This document shows, piece after piece, positions 1-4,135 of a stretch of 5,294 nucleotides of DNA (the stretch's first letter is position 1; each line of letters opens with the position of its first letter). Made by a program: the position numbers and the translations under genes. The DNA lies in NCBI GenBank assembly GCA_934351705.1, contig CAKRJK010000129.1, positions 1 to 5,294 of the forward strand, written 5' to 3'. The stretch comes from an uncultured Lachnospiraceae bacterium (GTDB taxonomy: Bacteria > Bacillota > Clostridia > Lachnospirales > Lachnospiraceae). Under the pieces are notes generated by a model, which saw only the letters and a program-made list of their open reading frames with translations, made no database searches and was not told where the DNA came from.

Positions 1-329
1 GAATACGGATATTCGTTATGCAAGCCGATCTTGACATTGTCGATTACGCTTTGCTGATGGAACAGACGGATATTCTGGAATGTTCTTGCAATTCCGTGTT
101 TGTTAATCTCAATCGTCTTTTTACCTGTAATGTTTTCTCCGTCCAAGATAATGCTTCCGTCTGTCGGTTTGTATACTCCGGTAAGCATGTTAAATATTGT
201 TGTCTTTCCCGCTCCGTTCGGGCCGATCAGACCGTAAAGCTGACCTTTTTCAATCGTAAGATTAAAATCATCTACTGCACGAAGACCTCCAAAGGAGATT
301 CCAAGATTTTTTACTTCTAATAATGCCAT
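1..329 (-). CDS. livG: LivG-type ABC transporter ATP-binding protein, 5' part (runs off window)
   Basis: First ATPase subunit of a branched-chain amino acid (HAAT family) ABC importer; it acts on the cytoplasmic face of the LivHM pore, coupling ATP hydrolysis to uptake. Only the first 109 codons are in the window; the family is usually about 255 residues. Seen directly: an aromatic A-loop position (F13 in SFGG), Walker A GPNGAGKTT at residues 36-44, the family-typical N[ML]LTG[VF]Y-P-DG stretch at 47-58, and the Q-loop Gln85 in ARTFQNIRLF. The signature motif and Walker B lie outside. The ATG at 329-327 is preceded by GGAGG (343-339) with a 9-nt spacer, and that RBS lies within the last codons of livM. 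One base separates the livM stop codon from this start, so translational coupling is likely. ARTFQNIRLF followed by a V-DNV-IG segment is typical of LivG rather than LivF. Substrate specificity cannot be read from the ATPase. Confidence 0.93.
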   Translation of the reverse strand, partial: MALLEVKNLGISFGGLRAVDDFNLTIEKGQLYGLIGPNGAGKTTIFNMLTGVYKPTDGSIILDGENITGKKTIEINKHGIARTFQNIRLFHQQSVIDNVKIGLHNEYPY

Positions 330-330
330 C

Positions 331-1404
331 TTACACTTCCTCCTTTGTCTTCTTAAATTTATTGCGTATCCGCTGACGGAATACAATTGCACCCGGTGCC
401 CAGTTGAAAAGCATCATTGCAATCAATAAGATCGAGTAAATCAACATACGATAATCGCTGAGTCCTCTCAATAACTCCGGAAGTAATGTCAAAATTACCG
501 CCGCAATGATCGAACCTCTGACACTTCCGATACCGCCTAATACGACAAATACCAGAATCATAATCGACATATTGTAACCGAAGTTCGCCGGTAATGCGGT
601 AAGCGTAGACAGGTTATGTGCATAGAGTACACCGCCTGCTCCGGCGATTGCTGCCGATATAGTAAAGCTCAGCAGTTTAAATTTTGTAATATCAATTCCC
701 ACAGACTCTGCCGCAATACGGTTATCACGGATTGCCATGATTGCACGTCCGCTTCTGGAATTGACCAGATTATATACTACAAACAAGGAAATCAAAATCA
801 ATATCACACCAATCAAAAACGTAGACTGATGCGGTGTTCCGGTAATGCCCTTCGCACCGTTGATAATCAGCGTTCCGTCATCCTCAAGATTTAAAGAGGA
901 TGTGTCCTTGATGGAAAAATGGAATCCTTTGGAATCTTTTCCTACATACAGAACGTTCATGACATTTTTGATAATCTCACCAAACGCCAATGTAACGATT
1001 GCCAGATAATCTCCTTTTAAACGCAATACCGGAATTCCGATAAGGAAACCGAATAATGCTGCCACCAAAGTTCCGATGATCAATGCGATAATAAAACGCA
1101 AAGTCGGATTCATGGAAGAATCCACCATGCATTTTGTAAAAAATGCACTTGAGAATGCTCCGACGCACATAAATCCTGCGTGTCCCAGACTTAACTCTCC
1201 CAAATAGCCGACACAGAGATTTAAACCAATCGCTACGATAGAATAAATACAAAGCGGTACCAAAAGTCCCTGCATCAAGCTGGACATTGCCCCTGTCGAT
1301 ACCATGATCTCAATGATAACGAACAATACAATGACCATTGCATATGTGATTAACGAATCTTTTGTCGTCTTCTTGATTGCTTTTTTTGAAAAATTCTTCT
1401 TCAT
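331..1404 (-). CDS. livM: LivM-type branched-chain amino acid ABC transporter permease
   Basis: Second integral membrane subunit of the HAAT importer, forming the translocation pore with LivH. With the start chosen here it has 357 residues, normal for LivM. A short basic N-terminus rich in Lys precedes the first membrane segment (about residues 19-38). The family hallmark GYLGELSLGHAGF is at about 66-78; the cytoplasmic coupling region AIRDNRIAAESVGID followed by KFKLLSFTISAAIAGAGG, and the VVLGGIGSVRGS segment near the C-terminus, are also LivM features. Start choice: the frame opens with GTG-ATG-GCG-ATG directly after the livH stop. The third start (ATG 1404-1402) is favoured because AGGTGAT (1415-1409), a good anti-SD match, is correctly spaced only for it; ATG 1410 and GTG 1413 sit too close to that site. 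The gene follows livH by 9 bases and abuts livG, so the three are co-translated from one message. No frameshift or missing motif is seen. Confidence 0.95.
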   Translation of the reverse strand: MKKNFSKKAIKKTTKDSLITYAMVIVLFVIIEIMVSTGAMSSLMQGLLVPLCIYSIVAIGLNLCVGYLGELSLGHAGFMCVGAFSSAFFTKCMVDSSMNPTLRFIIALIIGTLVAALFGFLIGIPVLRLKGDYLAIVTLAFGEIIKNVMNVLYVGKDSKGFHFSIKDTSSLNLEDDGTLIINGAKGITGTPHQSTFLIGVILILISLFVVYNLVNSRSGRAIMAIRDNRIAAESVGIDITKFKLLSFTISAAIAGAGGVLYAHNLSTLTALPANFGYNMSIMILVFVVLGGIGSVRGSIIAAVILTLLPELLRGLSDYRMLIYSILLIAMMLFNWAPGAIVFRQRIRNKFKKTKEEV

Positions 1405-1408
1405 CGCC

Positions 1409-1415
1409 ATCACCT
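1409..1415 (-). promoter_or_regulatory. Ribosome binding site of livM (decides the start)
   Basis: Minus-strand AGGTGAT matches the 3' half of the full Shine-Dalgarno complement (AGGAGGTGAT). It overlaps the livH stop codon TAG at 1416-1414. It leaves 4 nt to ATG 1404 (6 nt measured from AGGTG), but overlaps the alternative ATG at 1410 and GTG at 1413, arguing against those two. The overlap suggests termination-reinitiation coupling between livH and livM. Confidence 0.6.
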
Positions 1416-2295
1416 ACACTTTCTCTCGGATTGTTTTGCCCAAAATACCGGTAGGTTTTACAAGCAATACAATGATCAATACCGCAAACACGATCGCATC
1501 CGATAACTGTGAGGAAATATAGGCTCTTCCCAAAATCTCAATCACACCGAGCAGAATACCGCCGATGAAAGCTCCCGGAATCGAACCGATACCACCGAAT
1601 ACAGCCGCAGTAAATGCTTTGATACCCGGCATTGCTCCTGTGTACGGTGTTAAGGTCGGATATGCGGAACACAGCAACACACCTGCGATTGCCGCAAGTC
1701 CCGAACCGATTGCAAATGTAAGTGAAATGGTACCGTTGACGCTGACTCCCATCAACTGTGCCGCATCTTTATCCTCTGATACAGCAAGCATTGCCTGACC
1801 TGCTTTTGTTTTCTTGATAAAGAACATCAACGCTGCCATAATGATAACGCAGGCTACTACCGCTACAATGGTAACTCCGGTAATCGTCAATGATCCGCCT
1901 GCCAGTTTGATTGACGGCAAAGTAACTACGGATGTAAAAGATTTGGTATCCGCACCGAAAATCAAAAGTGCTAAATTCTGTAACAAATAACTTACGCCGA
2001 TGGCTGTGATCAATACTGCCAACGGGGTTGCACGACGCAACGGCTTATACGCAACTTTTTCAATTCCCACTCCCAATAACGTACATACTACAACTGCAGC
2101 AATCACACTGACTAACGGATGCATTCCCATTCCGCTCATCATGGTGAATACCACGTAGCATCCAATCATAATAACATCACCGTGGGCAAAATTCAGCATC
2201 TTTGCAATTCCGTATACCATGGTATATCCCAATGCTATAATCGCGTAAATACTGCCCAAACTGATGCCATTGATCAAATAAGATACAAAACTCAT
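1414..2295 (-). CDS. livH: LivH-type branched-chain amino acid ABC transporter permease
   Basis: First integral membrane subunit of the HAAT importer; 293 residues, the usual size for LivH. Seen directly: strongly hydrophobic segments throughout, consistent with about eight membrane helices; the LivH hallmark GYTMVYGIAKMLNFAHGD near residues 23-40; the cytoplasmic loop KAGQAMLAVSEDKDAAQLMGV, which corresponds to the coupling loop contacting the ATPases; and the GGIGSIPGAFIGGILLG segment in the last third. The start at 2295 is supported by AGAGGTG (2309-2303) 7 nt upstream and by the conserved LivH N-terminus immediately after it. A GTG 24 codons upstream keeps the frame open but adds a hydrophilic stretch foreign to the family. 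livH is first in the permease transcript, behind its own promoter and a long structured leader. Ligand range (Leu/Ile/Val or another small amino acid or amide) is inferred from family membership only. Confidence 0.95.
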   Translation of the reverse strand: MSFVSYLINGISLGSIYAIIALGYTMVYGIAKMLNFAHGDVIMIGCYVVFTMMSGMGMHPLVSVIAAVVVCTLLGVGIEKVAYKPLRRATPLAVLITAIGVSYLLQNLALLIFGADTKSFTSVVTLPSIKLAGGSLTITGVTIVAVVACVIIMAALMFFIKKTKAGQAMLAVSEDKDAAQLMGVSVNGTISLTFAIGSGLAAIAGVLLCSAYPTLTPYTGAMPGIKAFTAAVFGGIGSIPGAFIGGILLGVIEILGRAYISSQLSDAIVFAVLIIVLLVKPTGILGKTIREKV

Positions 2296-2302
2296 AACTT
2301 GA

Positions 2303-2309
2303 CACCTCT
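2303..2309 (-). promoter_or_regulatory. Ribosome binding site of livH (decides the start)
   Basis: Minus-strand AGAGGTG lies 7 nt before ATG 2295. It falls inside the longer open frame that begins at GTG 2367, so it selects the internal ATG. No other Shine-Dalgarno-like site precedes the upstream GTG. Confidence 0.75.
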
Positions 2310-2345
2310 TTACCATTTTATCTGCAACATTACCTTGTGATGGTC

Positions 2346-2393
2346 TCACCTGATAATCACTGCCCACTCAATAATTGTGCTTCTGCCGGTCAT
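2346..2393 (-). CDS. Possible 15-residue leader peptide, Ile/Val rich
   Basis: A short minus-strand ORF, ATG 2393 to TGA 2346, encodes MTGRSTIIEWAVIIR. Five of 15 residues are branched-chain (Ile-Ile, Val-Ile-Ile), suggestive in a leader just upstream of a branched-chain amino acid permease operon. Against it: only a weak Shine-Dalgarno candidate (GTGAG about 5 nt upstream), no convincing U-tailed terminator between this ORF and livH, and an ORF this short arises easily by chance. A second short frame overlaps it (ATG 2409 to TGA 2368). Treat it as a hypothesis for leader-peptide control, not an established gene. Confidence 0.2.
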   Translation of the reverse strand: MTGRSTIIEWAVIIR

Positions 2394-2405
2394 ATTGACT
2401 CACTT

Positions 2406-2430
2406 GCATTTATTATTTCATAAGCATTTA
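2406..2430. repeat. Short direct repeat TAAATGC x2 (18-bp period)
   Basis: On the minus strand TAAATGC occurs at 2430-2424 and again at 2412-2406, separated by 11 bases (TTATGAAATAA, itself able to form a weak TTAT/ATAA hairpin). It lies between the four-way-junction fold and the possible leader ORF. It could be a protein or RNA contact site or chance in AT-rich sequence; no function is assigned. Confidence 0.3.
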
Positions 2431-2434
2431 CTCC

Positions 2435-2553
2435 GCAGTGCAGGTCCGGAAAATCTCTGATTTCCCGGACTAACGGGCATTTGCCCTATCACCAAAGAAA
2501 ATCAAAATGCTTGGTGCTGGCACAGCATTTTGACGTTTCTTTGATGGCACTGC
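2435..2553 (-). ncRNA. Candidate structured leader RNA: four-way junction upstream of livH
   Basis: Read as minus-strand RNA, this 119-nt block folds by inspection into a closed four-way junction. The closing stem is GCAGTGC (2553-2547) with GCACTGC (2441-2435), 7 bp. Inside it are three hairpins in series. Arm A (2543-2493) has about 19 bp with one bulged C and an apical GTG-CCAG-CAC. Arm B (2486-2475) is GGGC-AAAT-GCCC. Arm C (2470-2444) has 12 bp with loop AGA. In arms A and C one G.U wobble completes the helix on the minus strand, while the plus strand would have A.C mismatches, so the RNA is most likely the minus-strand transcript. It starts about 9 nt after the predicted transcription start. 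None of the arms ends in a U-tract, so none is an intrinsic terminator. I recognise no riboswitch or T-box core. It may be a regulatory leader or a mobile structured repeat. Confidence 0.5.
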
Positions 2554-2568
2554 TCATTGCTTAGACAC

Positions 2569-2597
2569 ATTATATCACATTCCGGTTGTTCAAACAA
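2569..2597 (-). promoter_or_regulatory. Sigma-A type promoter for livHMG
   Basis: Minus-strand -35 TTGTTT (2597-2592), a 17-bp spacer and a perfect -10 TATAAT (2574-2569) with an extended TG at 2577-2576. Transcription would start near 2562-2561, giving a leader of about 265 nt before livH. The perfect extended -10 compensates for the weak -35. The -35 hexamer lies in the 3' tail of the livK terminator, so the livK transcript ends essentially where the permease promoter begins. Confidence 0.7.
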
Positions 2598-2630
2598 TAA
2601 GGGGGTTGTCTTGCGACAACCCCACATTGT
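2594..2630 (-). terminator. Terminator-like hairpin after livK
   Basis: A perfect 9-bp GC-rich stem GGGGTTGTC/GACAACCCC (2623-2615 with 2610-2602) is capped by a GCAA tetraloop (GNRA class). It can be extended by ACAAT/ATTGT (2630-2626 with 2598-2594) across a small internal loop. The 3' tail is CTTATTGTTTG, T-rich but interrupted, so termination may be partial and some read-through into livHMG is plausible. It lies 37 bases past the livK stop. The stem would also protect the livK message 3' end. Confidence 0.7.
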
Positions 2631-2660
2631 GTTGTATTAGTCTATCTTTTTGAAATGTGA

Positions 2661-3818
2661 TTACATTCCTACATATACGCCGTTCTGAATTACAACTGCT
2701 TTTGGATCTTTGTTGACCTCACCGGATTCAAGCCACTGCATACCGGAACCTGTCAATCCGTCAATCTTAATCTCTGTCATTGCTTTCTTCAAAGCATCTG
2801 CCATATCAGAAGCACTCATGTCTGATGTTGCGTCTGCTTTTTCGATTGCTGCTTTGATTGCATAGATTGCATCGTAACCGTCTGCTGCAAACTGGTTTGG
2901 TGTCTCTTTGTATTTATCTTTATATTTTGTTACAAAGTTTGTTGTCAATTCATCCTGTGCATCTGCTGCGAACGGAGTTAAAAGCATAACACCTTCTGCT
3001 AATTTGGTATCAAAGTTCTCTACTGTAAGAAGTCCGTCTAATCCGTCACATCCGAAGAATTTCGGTGCAAATCCCATCTGATCTGCCTGTGTTAAGATGA
3101 TTGCTGCCTCTGCGTAGTAGATTGGAAGGAATACAAGCTCTGCTCCCGCATCCTGTGCTTTCTTTAACTGTGTGGAGAAGTCTGTCTTAGAATCTGCTGT
3201 GAATGCTTCTTCTGTTACTACTTCAATTCCCTGTTTTTTAGCTTCTTTTACGAAGTTCTCTTCGATTCCTGAAGAATATACATCTGAGCTGTCATAGATG
3301 ATTGCTACTTTTGATGCAATCTGATGCTCACCGATATACTGTGCTGATTTTGTTCCCTGTGCAGGATCTGTAAAGCATACCTGGAATACATTGTCATTGT
3401 CGATAACATCTGTTGATGATGCTGACGGTGTTACTTCAAACATATTATCTGCTGATGTCTTATCTGCAACTGCAACACAAGGAGTTGTTGTTACTGTTCC
3501 CATCAAAACCTGCATACCCCAGTCTTTTAAAGTATTGTATGCGTTTACGGATTTCTCTGCATCTCCCTGGTCATCCTGGAAGTTAAACTCTATTTTCTTT
3601 CCGTTGATTCCGCCGTCCTCGTTAATCTCATCTACTGCAATCTGTGCTCCGTTCATAACAGCGGTTCCGTAAATTGCGGTACCTCCGGTAGTCGGTCCGA
3701 TTCCTCCGATATAATATTTATCTGCATCTTTCTTAGCTGCTGAATTACCACATCCTGCAAAACATCCTACTGCCATAGCAGCAACCAGAAGGACACTTGT
3801 CACTTTTTTCATTTTCAT
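2661..3818 (-). CDS. livK: LivK-type branched-chain amino acid substrate-binding lipoprotein
   Basis: Extracellular, membrane-anchored binding protein of the HAAT importer (type I periplasmic-binding fold, Peripla_BP_6), delivering ligand to LivHM. It has 385 residues, the expected size. The N-terminus is a lipoprotein signal: basic MKMKK, hydrophobic segment, then FAGC with Cys23 as the likely lipidated residue; Cys19 (AVGC) is a less likely alternative. The mature domain starts YYIGGIGPTTGG (35-46) and shows NGAQIAVDEINEDGGINGKKIE (56-77), the DDQGD segment (82-86), GTVTTTP (107-113), and TPSAS (130-134), the last two corresponding to ligand-contacting loops in the family. It ends with the DGLTG-GMQWL-GEV-K motif and IQNGVYV. 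Start: ATG 3818 has GGAGG (3831-3827) 8 nt upstream. The longer frame would start at TTG 3887, inside the -35 box, and is rejected. It has its own promoter and terminator. The exact ligand is not deducible; Leu/Ile/Val is the family default. Confidence 0.95.
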   Translation of the reverse strand: MKMKKVTSVLLVAAMAVGCFAGCGNSAAKKDADKYYIGGIGPTTGGTAIYGTAVMNGAQIAVDEINEDGGINGKKIEFNFQDDQGDAEKSVNAYNTLKDWGMQVLMGTVTTTPCVAVADKTSADNMFEVTPSASSTDVIDNDNVFQVCFTDPAQGTKSAQYIGEHQIASKVAIIYDSSDVYSSGIEENFVKEAKKQGIEVVTEEAFTADSKTDFSTQLKKAQDAGAELVFLPIYYAEAAIILTQADQMGFAPKFFGCDGLDGLLTVENFDTKLAEGVMLLTPFAADAQDELTTNFVTKYKDKYKETPNQFAADGYDAIYAIKAAIEKADATSDMSASDMADALKKAMTEIKIDGLTGSGMQWLESGEVNKDPKAVVIQNGVYVGM

Positions 3819-3826
3819 AATGATTT

Positions 3827-3831
3827 CCTCC
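3827..3831 (-). promoter_or_regulatory. Ribosome binding site of livK (decides the start)
   Basis: Minus-strand GGAGG, within GAAGGAGGAAA, lies 8 nt before ATG 3818. It fixes that codon over the in-frame ATG at 3812 and over the upstream starts at ATG 3836 and TTG 3887. Confidence 0.85.
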
Positions 3832-3858
3832 TTCATCCTCGTTAAATTTATGTTCAAA

Positions 3859-3887
3859 ATTTTATGCGAAATTGCCCCGTCTGTCAA
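3859..3887 (-). promoter_or_regulatory. Strong sigma-A promoter of livK
   Basis: Minus-strand -35 TTGACA (3887-3882, perfect), a 17-bp spacer, and -10 TAAAAT (3864-3859, five of six). Transcription would start near 3852, giving a short leader of about 33 nt with the RBS, and no room for a riboswitch. The stronger consensus here than at the livH promoter, plus the upstream A-tracts, suggests higher expression of the binding protein than of the permease. Confidence 0.8.
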
Positions 3888-3892
3888 TACGG

Positions 3893-3937
3893 TTTTCCAC
3901 GTTTTTTCCTTGATTTTTCTGTTTTTTTTCTGTTTTT
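3893..3937 (-). promoter_or_regulatory. Phased A-tracts upstream of livK promoter (UP-element/curved DNA)
   Basis: Five runs of A on the minus strand, of 4, 6, 5, 8 and 5 bases, are centred near 3894.5, 3904.5, 3916, 3925.5 and 3935. Successive centres are about 9.5-11.5 bp apart, close to the helical repeat, which is the classic arrangement for intrinsic bending. The nearest run is 6 bp upstream of the -35 box, in the position of an UP element. Stimulation of livK transcription is inferred. Confidence 0.55.
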
Positions 3938-4021
3938 GTGCATTCTATAACCCGTCGTTATCGTCCCCATAACTTGTGTGTATGTTTCGTCAAAAGGAAG
4001 CCCTAAATGCGGCAATGGGAC

Positions 4022-4038
4022 GTGATTCCAAAAATCAC
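4022..4038. repeat. 17-bp palindrome GTGATT-N5-AATCAC
   Basis: Perfect 6-bp inverted repeat with a 5-bp spacer in the intergenic region between the oppA terminator and the livK promoter, about 135 bp upstream of the -35 box. It could be an operator for a dimeric regulator or a small hairpin. Its distance from the promoter argues against simple steric repression. The rest of the non-coding stretch between 3938 and 4062 shows nothing I can name. Confidence 0.3.
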
Positions 4039-4062
4039 ACCCAACACCTGACTTAGAACCAC

Positions 4063-4114
4063 AAAAAAAGGAGCATCGCTCCGTAACGAATGATTCGTCA
4101 CTTTGCGATACTCC
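4063..4114 (-). terminator. Bipartite intrinsic terminator of oppA
   Basis: Minus-strand RNA forms a 10-bp outer stem, GGAGTATCGC (4114-4105) with GCGATGCTCC (4079-4070), one pair being G.U. Then comes a symmetric 3x3 internal loop (AAA opposite GGA) and an 8-bp inner stem, GTGACGAA/TTCGTTAC (4101-4094 with 4090-4083), with loop TCA. Seven U follow at 4069-4063. The G.U pairs are A.C mismatches on the other strand, confirming the orientation. It lies 21 bases past the oppA stop and insulates livK from oppA transcription. Confidence 0.9.
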
Positions 4115-4135
4115 GTTTTATATTTGTTCAACAGA

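Noticed and set aside
18..320. Plus-strand open frame of 100 codons opposite livG
   Set aside because: It is the antisense shadow of a clear LivG coding sequence with Walker A and Q-loop motifs; its own translation shows no domain and no credible RBS.
1405..1413. LivM starts at GTG 1413 or ATG 1410
   Set aside because: The only good anti-SD match (AGGTGAT 1415-1409) overlaps these codons and is spaced correctly only for ATG 1404. The difference is at most three residues.
616..2340. Several plus- and minus-strand open frames overlapping livM and livH
   Set aside because: All lie in other frames of two well-supported permease genes, are under 100 codons, and have low-complexity or Cys/Asn-rich translations with no recognisable family.
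2296..2367. Longer LivH start at GTG 2367
   Set aside because: It adds 24 hydrophilic residues foreign to the family, has no Shine-Dalgarno site, and places the good AGAGGTG site inside the gene. ATG 2295 fits the conserved LivH N-terminus.
2493..2543. Arm A of the leader as an intrinsic terminator
   Set aside because: The T-rich sequence is within the 3' arm of the stem; after the stem comes GTGATAGGGC rather than a U-tract.
2296..2562. T-box or classical riboswitch in the livH leader
   Set aside because: No T-box core sequence and no core I recognise from SAM, lysine, purine, TPP, cobalamin or c-di-GMP classes; only the multi-branch geometry is present.
3391..3672. Plus-strand open frame opposite livK
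   Set aside because: Shadow of the livK coding sequence; no RBS and no domain.
3843..3864. CodY-like AT-rich site near the livK -10
   Set aside because: Sequence around AATTTTGAACATAAATTT departs from the CodY consensus at about five positions, including the centre; the AT-richness is explained by the -10 region.
3819..3887. Longer LivK start at TTG 3887
   Set aside because: The TTG is the first triplet of the -35 hexamer TTGACA, so it would not be transcribed. ATG 3818 has an ideal RBS and a proper signal peptide.
3940..3993. Additional promoter upstream (TTGACG and TATAGAAT fragments)
   Set aside because: No -35/-10 pair with 16-18 bp spacing and acceptable matches; the promoter at 3859-3887 is far better.
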